Shown: positions 9,047 through 19,204, counted from the stretch's first letter. The stretch: 64,000 nucleotides of DNA from Myxococcus qinghaiensis (GCF_024198215.1 NZ_JAKCFA010000018.1:124001-188000), one strand, 5' to 3'. Numbers and translations are program-made. Notes: generated by a model from the letters alone, not told the origin.

Positions 9047-9537
9047 GGCGGTTGAGGGAGGATGGAGAGCCGCGCGCGCCCCATGGCTTCCTGATCCGCC
9101 AGATGACGGTGGAGGACCTGGCCGCGGTGATGGCGCTGGAACAGGCGGCCTTCAAGAATCCGTGGTCCCAGGAGCTGCTCAAGCGCGAGCTCCAGCACGA
9201 GTGGTCCACCATCCTGCTGGTGGAGGAGGCCCAGGAATCAGGGCCGCCGCTGCTGCTGGGGCTGGCCATCTTCTGGATCGTCCACGACGAGGTGCACGTC
9301 CTCAACGTGGCCACCGCGCCCCAGCATCGTCGGCGGGGCGTGGCGCGGGCGGTGATGGAGGAGGTGCTGGAGCGGGGGAGGGGACGGCGGTGCAGCCTGG
9401 CCACGCTGGAGGTTCGCAAGAGCAACGAGGCGGCCATCCAGCTCTACCGCGACTTCGGCTTCAGGCCGGTGGGCATCCGGCCGAACTACTACGCGGACGA
9501 GGGCGAGGACGCCGTGGTGATGGTCCTCGACTTCTGA
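9043..9537 (+). CDS. rimI: ribosomal-protein-alanine N-acetyltransferase RimI
   Basis: A 164-residue GNAT acetyltransferase. The conserved core reads LNVATAPQHRRRGVARAVME (acetyl-CoA-binding motif A, Q/R-x-x-G-x-G/A-like), then LEVRKSNEAAIQLYRDFGF (motif B). Near the end it has RPNYYADEGEDAVVMVLDF, the Y-Y-x-D-x-x-E-D-A-x-x-M signature of RimI, which acetylates the N-terminal alanine of S18. Its ATG overlaps the stop of the preceding gene (ATGA), so the two are translationally coupled. It is the last gene before the ribosomal protein cluster. Confidence 0.85.
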   Translation: MRRLREDGEPRAPHGFLIRQMTVEDLAAVMALEQAAFKNPWSQELLKRELQHEWSTILLVEEAQESGPPLLLGLAIFWIVHDEVHVLNVATAPQHRRRGVARAVMEEVLERGRGRRCSLATLEVRKSNEAAIQLYRDFGFRPVGIRPNYYADEGEDAVVMVLDF

Positions 9538-9639
9538 GTGCACGCGGAGTAGAGGAGCGACCTGTTGTACCCTGGGTTGTCGAGTCTCTGGGAGTGACCT
9601 CGCTGGCGCTGACCCGTTTGGGTCCGCGTCATGCCGTGC

Positions 9640-9667
9640 TTGACACGGTGGGGTCGGTCCCTATACT
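9640..9667 (+). promoter_or_regulatory. sigma-70-type promoter of the rpsL operon
   Basis: TTGACA (9640-9645), a 16-base spacer and TATACT (9662-9667) make one of the best matches to the housekeeping consensus in the window. Transcription would start near 9674, about 75 bases before the rpsL start. The position fits a main promoter for the str operon. Confidence 0.75.
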
Positions 9668-9749
9668 CGCGGCCCTTTTCAGTAGTCTGTAGGTAGATAT
9701 GCGCCGCCCCGTGTCGTTGGGGGGAGGCCAACCCGAGGAAGAGGTATCA

Positions 9750-10121
9750 GTGCCGACCATTAGCCAGCTGGTCCGCAAGGGCCGCGAGAAGCTGAACATC
9801 AAGGGCAAGAGCCCCGCGCTCAAGGAGTGCCCCCAGAAGCGCGGAGTTTGCACCCGCGTGTACACCACGACTCCGAAGAAGCCGAACTCGGCCCTCCGCA
9901 AGGTGGCGCGTGTTCGTCTGACCAACGGAATCGAAGTGACGTCCTACATCCCCGGCGTGGGCCATAACCTCCAGGAGCACTCGGTGGTGATGATCCGCGG
10001 CGGTCGTGTGAAGGACCTCCCGGGTGTGCGCTACCACATCGTTCGTGGAACGCTCGACTCCGTGGGCGTGGCGGGCCGCAAGCAGAGCCGCTCCAAGTAC
10101 GGCGCGAAGCGCCCGAGCTGA
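9750..10121 (+). CDS. rpsL: 30S ribosomal protein S12
   Basis: 123 residues from GTG 9750, preceded by GAGGAAGAGG five bases upstream; an in-frame ATG at 9699 would add 17 non-family residues. S12 lies at the decoding centre. TTTPKKPNSALRKVARVRL is present with Lys43, and RGGRVKDLPGVRYH carries the second conserved lysine; both are wild-type residues at positions where streptomycin-resistance changes occur. It is the first gene of the str cluster, behind a strong promoter, and is followed by rpsG. Confidence 0.95.
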   Translation: MPTISQLVRKGREKLNIKGKSPALKECPQKRGVCTRVYTTTPKKPNSALRKVARVRLTNGIEVTSYIPGVGHNLQEHSVVMIRGGRVKDLPGVRYHIVRGTLDSVGVAGRKQSRSKYGAKRPS

Positions 10122-10266
10122 GAGCAGACCACCTTCGTTGTTCAAGAGTTTGGACGTTGAGCCCCGCACCCTGGGGAGCGTCCTGGTTGTTTTCCTTCAG
10201 CAGTTCAAGAAGCCCCGGTTTCATCAGCTCTCCATGGAGAGTGGGGCGTAAGGGAAGAGAGAAGAG

Positions 10267-10737
10267 ATGCCTCGCCGTCGCGTAGTCGCCAAGCGCAAGA
10301 TTCTTCCGGACCCGAAGTTCCAGGACCGGCTCGTCACCAAGTTCGTCAACGACCTGATGCGGAAGGGCAAGAAGTCCATCGCGGAAGGCGTTTGCTACGG
10401 AGCCTTCGCCCTCATCGAAGAGCGCGCGAAGGAGGACCCCCTCAAGACGTTCAAGAAGGCCCTCGACAACGTCAAGCCGGTGCTGGAGGTGAAGAGCCGC
10501 CGCGTCGGTGGCGCCACCTACCAGGTGCCCGTCGAGGTCCGTCAGGACCGTCGCGTCGCCCTCGGAATGCGTTGGATCATCACGTACTCCAAGGCGCGTG
10601 GCGAGAAGACCATGCAGGAGAAGTTGGCCGGCGAGATCATGGACGCCGCCAACAACCGCGGCAACGCGGTGAAGAAGCGTGAGGACACGCACAAGATGGC
10701 GGAGGCCAACAAGGCCTTCGCGCACTACCGCTGGTAG
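10267..10737 (+). CDS. rpsG: 30S ribosomal protein S7
   Basis: 156 residues, the standard length for S7, which nucleates assembly of the 30S head and contacts E-site tRNA. It starts MPRRRVVAKRKILPDPKF and contains GGATYQVPVEVRQDRRVALGMRW and the C-terminal KREDTHKMAEANKAFAHYRW. The 145-base spacer after rpsL holds no gene. A hairpin with a T-rich tail follows at 10759-10796. Confidence 0.96.
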   Translation: MPRRRVVAKRKILPDPKFQDRLVTKFVNDLMRKGKKSIAEGVCYGAFALIEERAKEDPLKTFKKALDNVKPVLEVKSRRVGGATYQVPVEVRQDRRVALGMRWIITYSKARGEKTMQEKLAGEIMDAANNRGNAVKKREDTHKMAEANKAFAHYRW

Positions 10738-10758
10738 GTCTTTCGGCCTCGCGGTATC

Positions 10759-10796
10759 CCGCCCGGATGCAGAGTCTGCATCCGGGCGGTTTCTTT
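10759..10796 (+). terminator. rho-independent terminator between rpsG and fusA
   Basis: A 13-bp perfect stem (CCGCCCGGATGCA with TGCATCCGGGCGG, 10759-10771 and 10777-10789), a 5-base loop and TTTCTTT. It starts 22 bases past the rpsG stop. This is the clearest intrinsic terminator in the ribosomal region and separates rpsL-rpsG from fusA. Confidence 0.8.
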
Positions 10797-10884
10797 AGAT
10801 GAAGCAGGTTCTCTGAAATCGTCCGGGTGGGTACGTGAGACGGGGCCCAGTGCCCTCCCGCCCTCATGGAGAGGTACCGACGCA

Positions 10885-12963
10885 ATGGCTCGCGAGCATC
10901 CCCTGGAGCGCTACCGCAACATCGGCATCATGGCGCACATCGATGCCGGCAAGACGACCACGACCGAGCGGATCCTCTTCTACACCGGCGCCATCCACAG
11001 GATGGGCGAGGTGCACGAGGGGAACACCACCACGGACTGGATGGTCCAGGAGCGCGAGCGCGGCATCACGATCACCTCGGCCGCCATCACCGCCTTCTGG
11101 AATCGCGGTGAGCATCGCTACCGCGTGAACATCATCGACACCCCGGGGCACGTGGACTTCACCATCGAGGTGGAGCGCTCGCTGCGCGTGCTGGATGGCG
11201 CCATCACCGTGTTCGACGCGGTGAACGGCGTGGAGCCGCAGTCGGAGACGGTCTGGCGTCAGGCGGACAAGTACAAGGTCCCCCGCATCTGCTTCATCAA
11301 CAAGATGGACCGCGTGGGCGCGGACTTCGAGATGTCCGTGGGCACCATCCGCGAGAAGCTGGGCGCGCGAGCGGTGCGGATGCAGCTGCCGCTGGGCGCC
11401 GAGGACAAGCACCGCGGCGTCATCGACCTGCTGACGATGAAGGCGCTGGTGTTCGTCGACTCGGAGCAGGGCAGCCGCTACGACGTGACGGAGATTCCGG
11501 AGGAGTACCAGGCGCAGGCGGAGGCGGCGCGCGCGGAGCTGCTTGAGGCCGCGGCGGAGCAGGACGATGCGCTGACGGAGAAGTTCCTGGAGGGTCAGGA
11601 GCTGACCGAGCAGGAGGTCCGCTCGGCCATCCGCAAGGGCTGTGTGGCGCTGAAGCTGTTCCCGGTCTTCTGCGGTTCGGCGTTCCGCCACAAGGGCGTG
11701 CAGCCGCTGCTGGACGCCGTCATCGACTACCTGCCGAGCCCGCTGGACATCCCGCCGGTGCACGGGAAGACGCCCAAGGGCGAGGACACCATCCGCGAGA
11801 CGCGGGACGACGCGCCGTTCAGCGCGCTGGCGTTCAAGCTCATGAACGACCCGGCGTTCCCGTCGCAGACGCTGACCTTCCTTCGCGTGTACTCCGGGAA
11901 GCTGGAGGCGGGGACGGCGGTGTGGAACTCGGTGAAGGGCAAGCGCGAGCGCGTCAGCCGCCTGGTGCAGATGCGCGCGGACAAGAAGGACGAGCTGACC
12001 GAGTGCTACGCCGGTGACATCTGCGCGGTGGTGGGCCTGAAGCTGGCGAGCACGGGCGACACGCTCTGCGACGACAAGCAGCCCGTCATCCTGGAGCGGA
12101 TGGAGTTCCCCGAGCCGGTCATCGACATCGCGATCGAGCCGAAGTCCACGGTGGACCAGGACAAGATCATCCAGTCGCTGCAGCGACTGGCGATGGAAGA
12201 CCCGTCGTTCCGAGTGAAGACGAACGAGGAGACGGGGCAGACCATCATCGCCGGCATGGGCGAGCTGCACCTGGAGATCATCGTCGACAGGCTCCTGCGC
12301 GAGTTCAAGGTCGACGCGAACATCGGCAAGCCGCAGGTGGCGTACCGGGAGACCATCACCACCCAGACGGAGTCCGAGGGGAAGTTCATCCGTCAGACGG
12401 GCGGGCGGGGCCAGTACGGCCACATCTGGCTGCGGGTGATGCCCAACGAGCCTGGCAAGGGCTTCGCCTTCGAGAACAAGGTGACGGGCGGCGCGGTGAC
12501 CAAGGAGTTCGTGGACGCGGTCCGCGACGGCGTCGCGGAGGCCCTGCAGAACGGCCCGGTGGCGGGCTACCCCATGGTGGACGTGAAGGTGGAGGCCTAC
12601 GACGGCTCCATGCACGACGTGGACTCCAGCGAGATGGCGTTCAAGATCGCCGGCTCCCTGGCCTTCAAGGACGCGGTGCGCGCGGCCAACCCGGTGCTGC
12701 TCGAGCCCATCATGAGCTGTGAAATCGTCACGCCCGACGACTTCATGGGCGACGTGATTGGGGACCTCAACGGCCGTCGCGGCAAGGTGATGGGCATGGA
12801 GCCCCGCCCTGGCAGGCTGCAGGCCATCCAGGCGCAGGTCCCCCTGGCCGCCATGTTCGGGTACTCAACGGACCTGCGCAGCCGCAGCCAGGGAAGGGCG
12901 ACCTACACGATGCAGTTCAGTCATTACGCGCCGGCGCCCAAGACGGCGCTGAACCGGTACTGA
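10885..12963 (+). CDS. fusA: elongation factor G
   Basis: A 692-residue translational GTPase that drives translocation. G motifs: AHIDAGKTTTTERIL (P-loop), the RGITITSAA switch I region, DTPGHVDFT (G3), and NKMDRVGADF (G4). Domains II-V follow, with QTGGRGQYGHIWL and DGSMHDVDSSEMAFKIAGS in domain IV and the C-terminal FSHYAPAPKTALNRY. The start at ATG 10885 gives MAREHPLERYRNIGIMAHID. It has no obvious defects. A terminator-like hairpin lies upstream, so it may have its own promoter. Confidence 0.96.
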   Translation: MAREHPLERYRNIGIMAHIDAGKTTTTERILFYTGAIHRMGEVHEGNTTTDWMVQERERGITITSAAITAFWNRGEHRYRVNIIDTPGHVDFTIEVERSLRVLDGAITVFDAVNGVEPQSETVWRQADKYKVPRICFINKMDRVGADFEMSVGTIREKLGARAVRMQLPLGAEDKHRGVIDLLTMKALVFVDSEQGSRYDVTEIPEEYQAQAEAARAELLEAAAEQDDALTEKFLEGQELTEQEVRSAIRKGCVALKLFPVFCGSAFRHKGVQPLLDAVIDYLPSPLDIPPVHGKTPKGEDTIRETRDDAPFSALAFKLMNDPAFPSQTLTFLRVYSGKLEAGTAVWNSVKGKRERVSRLVQMRADKKDELTECYAGDICAVVGLKLASTGDTLCDDKQPVILERMEFPEPVIDIAIEPKSTVDQDKIIQSLQRLAMEDPSFRVKTNEETGQTIIAGMGELHLEIIVDRLLREFKVDANIGKPQVAYRETITTQTESEGKFIRQTGGRGQYGHIWLRVMPNEPGKGFAFENKVTGGAVTKEFVDAVRDGVAEALQNGPVAGYPMVDVKVEAYDGSMHDVDSSEMAFKIAGSLAFKDAVRAANPVLLEPIMSCEIVTPDDFMGDVIGDLNGRRGKVMGMEPRPGRLQAIQAQVPLAAMFGYSTDLRSRSQGRATYTMQFSHYAPAPKTALNRY

Positions 12964-13105
12964 CGGGGCACCCGGCAGCCCTGCGGGCGATTTCAGTTGA
13001 CGTTGTGGCGGGTTTGGAGCAGGACGCAGCACCTTCGCAGTGAGTTTTGCGGGATTCGAGACGCGCCGGGTGGTTGACCGGCTCAGCCCCGGTTGAGGAG
13101 TTGTC

Positions 13106-14296
<1,191 letters not shown>

Positions 14297-14307
14297 CAGG
14301 CCTCCTC

Positions 14308-14351
14308 CCGGCTCCCATGGACATCCCCTCGGGGAATTTCCAGGGAGCCGG
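14308..14351 (+). terminator. structured hairpin between tuf and rpsJ
   Basis: CCGGCTCCC (14308-14316) pairs with GGGAGCCGG (14343-14351), with a smaller CCCC/GGGG hairpin inside the 26-base loop. It begins 12 bases after the tuf stop, with only AAAT downstream and no T run. It may be an attenuator or processing site. The rest of the 201-base spacer shows no gene. Confidence 0.4.
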
Positions 14352-14497
14352 AGGAAATCCAGTTGCATACACCGGGGCGGGATGGTAATCACCGCGCCCC
14401 TTCGTTCTGAAGAAACGGCTCTGTGACAACCAGGGGACGTCGGTCGTAGCGCCTCCCGGGGCGTTGGCACAAAGTTCGTTCTAAGAGGTTCTTGCGA

Positions 14498-14806
14498 ATG
14501 GCGACACAGAAGATCCGCATCCGGCTGAAGGCATACGACTCGAAGCTCCTGGACCAGAGCGCGGGTGAGATCGTCGAGACGGCCAAGCGCACGGGCGCGA
14601 AGGTGGCCGGTCCGATCCCCCTTCCTACGCGCATCAACAAGTTCACGGTGCTGCGTTCGCCGCACGTGGACAAGAAGAGCCGCGAGCAGTTCGAGATCCG
14701 CACGCACAAGCGCCTGCTCGATATTCTCGAGCCCACGCAGCAGACGCTGGATGCGCTCATGAAGCTGGATCTGTCGGCCGGCGTTGACGTCGAGATCAAG
14801 TCCTAG
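14498..14806 (+). CDS. rpsJ: 30S ribosomal protein S10
   Basis: 102 residues, first gene of the S10 operon; S10 is in the 30S head and also takes part in NusB-dependent antitermination. It starts MATQKIRIRLKAYDSKLLDQ and contains GPIPLPTRINKFTVLRSPHV and EQFEIRTHKRLLDI. ATG 14498 is chosen over an in-frame TTG two codons earlier because the family begins there. Only 53 bases separate it from rplD; the rplC (L3) gene normally found here is absent. Confidence 0.96.
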   Translation: MATQKIRIRLKAYDSKLLDQSAGEIVETAKRTGAKVAGPIPLPTRINKFTVLRSPHVDKKSREQFEIRTHKRLLDILEPTQQTLDALMKLDLSAGVDVEIKS

Positions 14807-14859
14807 GAAGCGGGTGGGCGTCCGAGTGGTTTCACTCCGACCCCCGCGAGGAAAGTGCC

Positions 14860-15483
14860 ATGGCGAAGTTTGACGTTGTCGACCTCGATTTGAAGAAGGT
14901 GTCGGAGATTGAGCTCTCCGACGACATCTTCGGCGCTGAGCCGAACGCGCACCTCTTTTACGAGGTCGCGAAGATGCAGCAGATCAACCGGCGTCGCGGC
15001 ACGGTGGGGGTGAAGAACACCTCGCTGGTCAGCGGCGGCGGCAAGAAGCCCTGGAAGCAGAAGGGCACCGGCCGCGCCCGCCAGGGCTCCATCCGCGCTT
15101 CCCACTGGGTGGGCGGCGGCAAGGCGATGGCCCCCAAGGCTCGCGACTACTTCTACCGCCCGCCCCGCAAGGTGCGTCGCGGCGCGCTGAAGTCGGCGCT
15201 GTCCCTGCGCGCCAAGGAGAAGACGCTCATCATCCTGAGCGGGTTCTCCCTGGACGCCCCCAAGAGCAAGCAGGCCTTCGAGGCGCTCACCAAGCGCCTG
15301 AAGCTGCAGAACGCCCTGGTGGTGGACGAGAAGAGCAACACCAACCTGCACCGCAGCGTGCGGAACCTGGCGAAGTTCGACGTGCTTCCTCCCGAGGGTC
15401 TCAACCTCGAGGCCGTTCTGAAGCACTCGCACCTCGTGCTCACCTCCGCGGCCGCGAAGACCCTCGAGGGGGCGCTCTCATGA
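14860..15483 (+). CDS. rplD: 50S ribosomal protein L4
   Basis: 207 residues. L4 lines the peptide exit tunnel and in some bacteria autoregulates the S10 operon. The extended tunnel loop is visible as GGGKKPWKQKGTGRARQGSI, followed by HWVGGGKAMAPKARDY. Shine-Dalgarno GAGGAAAG precedes ATG 14860. The stop overlaps the start of rplW (ATGA), so L23 is translationally coupled. It directly follows rpsJ. Confidence 0.95.
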   Translation: MAKFDVVDLDLKKVSEIELSDDIFGAEPNAHLFYEVAKMQQINRRRGTVGVKNTSLVSGGGKKPWKQKGTGRARQGSIRASHWVGGGKAMAPKARDYFYRPPRKVRRGALKSALSLRAKEKTLIILSGFSLDAPKSKQAFEALTKRLKLQNALVVDEKSNTNLHRSVRNLAKFDVLPPEGLNLEAVLKHSHLVLTSAAAKTLEGALS

Positions 15484-15773
15484 ATCTCAGCGACGTCATC
15501 AAGGGCCCGCTCATCACCGAGAAGCTCGACAAGGCCCGCGAGAAGTTCCGTCAGTACTCGTTCATCGTCGACCGCAAGGCCACCAAGCATGACGTGGCTC
15601 GCGCGGTGGAGACGTTGTTCAAGGTCACCGTCGAGGGCGTCAACACGAACGTCGTTCGCGGCAAGATCAAGCGCGTGGGTCGGAGCATCGGCAAGCGGCC
15701 CAACTTCAAGAAGGCGGTCGTCACCCTCAAGGAAGGCGACTCGATCGAACTCTTCGAGGGAGGGGCGGCCTGA
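15480..15773 (+). CDS. rplW: 50S ribosomal protein L23
   Basis: 97 residues. L23 sits at the tunnel exit and docks trigger factor and SRP. It reads MNLSDVIKGPLITEKLDKAR, then KFRQYSFIVDRKATKHDVARA and the basic loop KIKRVGRSIGKRPNFKKAVV. The ATG overlaps the rplD stop by 4 bases. It is close to the usual family length, with no extension. Confidence 0.95.
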   Translation: MNLSDVIKGPLITEKLDKAREKFRQYSFIVDRKATKHDVARAVETLFKVTVEGVNTNVVRGKIKRVGRSIGKRPNFKKAVVTLKEGDSIELFEGGAA

Positions 15774-15808
15774 CGCTACGGCGTTGAGGTCAGCCTGAGG
15801 AACACACC

Positions 15809-16654
15809 ATGGGCATCAAGAAGTACAAGCCGACAAGCGCCGCCCGCCGTCACATGACGGTGTCCGATTTCGCGGACATCACCAAGGACGCGCCCGAGAA
15901 GAAGCTGACCGAGCCGCTCCGGCGCTCGGGTGGCCGCAACGTGCACGGACACATCACCCGGCGTCACCAGGGTGGTGGTCACAAGCGCCGCTACCGCGTC
16001 ATCGACTTCAAGCGTCGTGACAAGGACGGCGTGCCGGCCAAGGTCACCGCGGTGGAGTACGACCCGAACCGCACCGCCAACATCGCCCTGCTGACGTACG
16101 CGGACGGTGAGAAGCGCTACATCCTGGCCCCGGTGGGCCTGAATGTGGGCGACACGGTGTTCGCCGGCGAGACCGCCGACATCCGTCCGGGCAACTCCCT
16201 GCCGCTGCAGAACATCCCGGTGGGTACCGTCATCCACAACGTGGAGCTGAAGCCGGGCCGTGGCGCCCAGGTCATCCGCTCCGCGGGAACCTCCGGACAG
16301 CTGATGGCGAAGGAGGGCCGCTACGCGCAGGTGCGCATGCCTTCCGGAACCGTCCGCATGGTCCTCATCGAGTGCCGCGCCACCGTGGGCCAGGTGGGCA
16401 ACATCGAGCACGAGATCATCCGCGTTGGCAAGGCGGGTAAGAGCCGCTGGCTGGGCATCCGCCCGACGGTTCGTGGTCTCGCGATGAACCCCGTGGATCA
16501 CCCGCACGGTGGTGGTGAGGGTAAGTCCGGACAGGGTAACCCGCACCCGGTGTCGCCGTGGGGCAAGAAGACCAAGGGTCTCACCACGCGCACCAACAAG
16601 CGTACCGACAAGTTCATCGTGAGCGGCCGCCGCCAGGGCGCGCGCAGCCAGTAA
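15809..16654 (+). CDS. rplB: 50S ribosomal protein L2
   Basis: 281 residues; L2 is needed for subunit association and supports the peptidyl-transferase centre. It starts MGIKKYKPTSAARRHMTVSD and contains the highly conserved MNPVDHPHGGGEGKSGQGNP including the functional His. The C-terminal basic tail TNKRTDKFIVSGRRQGARSQ is intact. It is followed 15 bases later by rpsS. Confidence 0.97.
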   Translation: MGIKKYKPTSAARRHMTVSDFADITKDAPEKKLTEPLRRSGGRNVHGHITRRHQGGGHKRRYRVIDFKRRDKDGVPAKVTAVEYDPNRTANIALLTYADGEKRYILAPVGLNVGDTVFAGETADIRPGNSLPLQNIPVGTVIHNVELKPGRGAQVIRSAGTSGQLMAKEGRYAQVRMPSGTVRMVLIECRATVGQVGNIEHEIIRVGKAGKSRWLGIRPTVRGLAMNPVDHPHGGGEGKSGQGNPHPVSPWGKKTKGLTTRTNKRTDKFIVSGRRQGARSQ

Positions 16655-16669
16655 GAGGATTCGCAAGCC

Positions 16670-16957
16670 ATGGCTCGTTCGATCAAGAAGGGTCCGTTCG
16701 TCGACGACTTCCTCGTCAAGAAGATCGAGGACATGATCAAGACGAACAAGAAGACTGTCGTGAAGACGTGGTCCCGCCGCTCCACCATCCTTCCGGAGTT
16801 CGTGGGTCACACCTTCGCGGTGCACAACGGGAAGAAGTTCATCCCGGTGTTCGTCACGGAGAACATGGTGGGCCACAAGCTCGGCGAGTTCGCCCCGACG
16901 CGTACGTTCGGTGGACACTCGGCGGAGAAGAAGGTCGCCAAGGCCCCGGGCAAGTAG
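16670..16957 (+). CDS. rpsS: 30S ribosomal protein S19
   Basis: 95 residues, 30S head protein that pairs with S13. It begins MARSIKKGPFVDDFLVKKIE and has the family core WSRRSTILPEFVGHTFAVHN and GEFAPTRTFGGHS. Length and sequence are standard. It lies between rplB and rplV in the S10 operon. Confidence 0.96.
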   Translation: MARSIKKGPFVDDFLVKKIEDMIKTNKKTVVKTWSRRSTILPEFVGHTFAVHNGKKFIPVFVTENMVGHKLGEFAPTRTFGGHSAEKKVAKAPGK

Positions 16958-16992
16958 CCTGGCGCATTGCCTGAGAGCCTGAGGAGATGACC

Positions 16993-17337
16993 ATGGAGTC
17001 GACTGCACATCTGCGTTTCCTGCGCATGAGCCCCCGCAAGCTGTCCGTCGTTGCGGCGCTCATCCGGGGCAAGCCCGTTGAGGCTGCCCTCAACATCCTG
17101 AAGTTCACCAAGCGCGCCGCGGCCCTGCCGGTGGAGAAGCTCATCAAGAGCGCCGTGGCCAACGCGACGGACCTGTCCAAGGGGCAGGTCGACGTGGACA
17201 CGCTCTACGTCAAGACCATCTCGGTGGACCAGGGTCCTACCCAGCGCCGGTTCATGCCGCGCGCCATGGGTCGGGCCACCCCGATCAAGAAGAAGACCGC
17301 CCACGTCCATGTGGTGCTGGCCGAGGCCAAGAAGTAG
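16993..17337 (+). CDS. rplV: 50S ribosomal protein L22
   Basis: 114 residues; the beta-hairpin of L22 lines the exit tunnel. It reads ESTAHLRFLRMSPRKLSVVA, and the tunnel hairpin TISVDQGPTQRRFMPRAMGR is followed by HVHVVLAEAKK. ATG 16993 is preferred because GAGGAG lies six bases upstream; the in-frame ATG at 16987 would have no gap to that site. Confidence 0.94.
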   Translation: MESTAHLRFLRMSPRKLSVVAALIRGKPVEAALNILKFTKRAAALPVEKLIKSAVANATDLSKGQVDVDTLYVKTISVDQGPTQRRFMPRAMGRATPIKKKTAHVHVVLAEAKK

Positions 17338-17377
17338 GACCCGTCGGGCCCCGCCCGGACGTTCAAGGAGATTCACG

Positions 17378-18040
<663 letters not shown>

Positions 18041-18055
18041 GAGCCCTCCCGCTTT

Positions 18056-18079
18056 GGGCGCTCTCGAGAGAGGGCGCCC
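18056..18079 (+). terminator. hairpin between rpsC and rplP
   Basis: GGGCGCTCTC and GAGGGCGCCC form a 10-bp stem with one G-U pair and a GAGA tetraloop. There is no T tract, so attenuation or RNA processing is more likely than full termination inside this operon. Confidence 0.4.
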
Positions 18080-18106
18080 GGGGCAGGGCAGTGAAGGACA
18101 GCGACG

Positions 18107-18526
18107 ATGCTTCAGCCTGCACGTACGAAGTACCGCAAGATGCACAAGGGCCGCACGCCTGGCGCCGCGCACCGTGGCAGTGACTTGACCTACGGTGAGT
18201 TCGGCCTCATGAGCCTGCAGCCGGGGTGGATTACGTCCCGGCAGATCGAGGCGGCTCGTATCGCGATGACCCGCCACGTGAAGCGCGGCGGCAAGATCTG
18301 GATCCGAATCTTCCCGGACAAGCCCATCACCAAGAAGCCCGCCGAGACCCGAATGGGTACCGGTAAGGGTGGCGTGGAGTACTACGTCGCGGTGGTGAAG
18401 CCCGGCCGCATCCTCTACGAGATGGAGGGGATGACGACCGAGGTGGCCACGGGGGCGCTGAAGCTGGCGCAGGCGAAGCTGCCGGTGCTCACGCGTATCG
18501 TGACGCGCACGGACCTGAGCCTCTAG
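18107..18526 (+). CDS. rplP: 50S ribosomal protein L16
   Basis: 139 residues; L16 sits near the A-site tRNA elbow. It starts MLQPARTKYRKMHKGRTPGA and contains GEFGLMSLQPGWITSRQIEA and IWIRIFPDKPITKKPAETRM followed by GTGKGGVEYYVAVVKPG. AAGGAC lies seven bases before the ATG. Standard length. Confidence 0.96.
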   Translation: MLQPARTKYRKMHKGRTPGAAHRGSDLTYGEFGLMSLQPGWITSRQIEAARIAMTRHVKRGGKIWIRIFPDKPITKKPAETRMGTGKGGVEYYVAVVKPGRILYEMEGMTTEVATGALKLAQAKLPVLTRIVTRTDLSL

Positions 18527-18534
18527 GCACCGCG

Positions 18535-18563
18535 GCGGGAGCCGCCCTCGGGTGGGCTCCCGC
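18535..18563 (+). terminator. hairpin between rplP and rpmC
   Basis: GCGGGAGCC (18535-18543) and GGCTCCCGC (18555-18563) form a perfect 9-bp stem, and CCC/GGG can pair inside the loop. It ends 18 bases before rpmC. No T tail is seen, so a regulatory or processing role is more likely than termination. Confidence 0.4.
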
Positions 18564-18581
18564 ACGCATGTGGAGATAGCA

Positions 18582-18785
18582 ATGGCGACTGCGAAGGAAC
18601 TGAGGGAGCTGTCGGCGGACGACCTGCAGCGGCGGGCGACGGAACTGCGTGAGACGCTGTTCCAGGACCAGCTCAAGCGGCGGACCGGCTCGCTGGACAG
18701 CCCGGCGGAGCGGACCCTGCACCGGCGTGACCTGGCCCGTGTGCTGGCGGTTCTCGGCGAGAAGAAGAAGGCGGCGAAGGCCTGA
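18582..18785 (+). CDS. rpmC: 50S ribosomal protein L29
   Basis: 67 residues, a small helical hairpin protein at the tunnel exit. It starts MATAKELRELSADDLQRRAT and continues with ELRETLFQDQLKRRTGSLDS and HRRDLARVLAVLGEKKKAAK, the usual two long helices. ATG 18582 has a GGAG upstream; the open frame from 18552 adds ten unrelated residues. Confidence 0.94.
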   Translation: MATAKELRELSADDLQRRATELRETLFQDQLKRRTGSLDSPAERTLHRRDLARVLAVLGEKKKAAKA

Positions 18786-18889
18786 GGGCCTGAGTCGCGA
18801 TTCCTCCAAGCGCGCTCGCTCACGGCGGGTGCGTACGGCCATCCGGGAAGCGAGAGCGCCCGGGTGCATGAGAGACAGTGAGAACGAAG

Positions 18890-19204
18890 ATGGCTGAAAC
18901 GACTGAAGCGCCCAAGGCAGAGACCTCCACCCGCGGCCGTCCGAAGACGCGCGTGGGTATCGTCACCTCCAACAAGATGCAGAAGACGGTCGTGGTCACC
19001 GTCCAGCGCCGGGCTCCCCACCCGAAGTACGGGAAGATCATGAGCCTGCGCGAGAAGTACAAGGCGCACGTGGAGGACCACGACTATCCGAAGAAGATCA
19101 CCATCAACGAGGGTGATCGGGTCCGGATCGCCGAGACCAAGCCCGCCTCGAAGGACAAGCGCTGGCGTGTGGTCGAGGTGCTGGAGAAGAGCAAGAACGT
19201 CTAG
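18890..19204 (+). CDS. rpsQ: 30S ribosomal protein S17
   Basis: 104 residues. The OB-fold core begins RVGIVTSNKMQKTVVVTVQR and includes HPKYGKIMSLREKYKAHVED and GDRVRIAETKPASKDKRWRV. An extra N-terminal stretch of about 20 residues rich in Thr, Glu and Ala precedes the fold, making it longer than the usual 80-90 residues. An in-frame GTG at 18878 is possible, but ATG 18890 is better placed after GAGAACGAAG. Confidence 0.94.
   Translation: MAETTEAPKAETSTRGRPKTRVGIVTSNKMQKTVVVTVQRRAPHPKYGKIMSLREKYKAHVEDHDYPKKITINEGDRVRIAETKPASKDKRWRVVEVLEKSKNV

Noticed and set aside
10864..12615. 583-codon minus-strand frame opposite fusA
   Set aside because: It is the mirror of a highly conserved gene and its sequence is Arg/His/Leu-rich with no domain.
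12997..13025. TTGACG upstream of tuf as a sigma-70 promoter
   Set aside because: No -10 box at 16-18 bases; the six bases there read CAGGAC.
14467..14485. TGGCAC before rpsJ as a sigma-54 promoter
   Set aside because: The -12 GC is not at the required ten-base distance.
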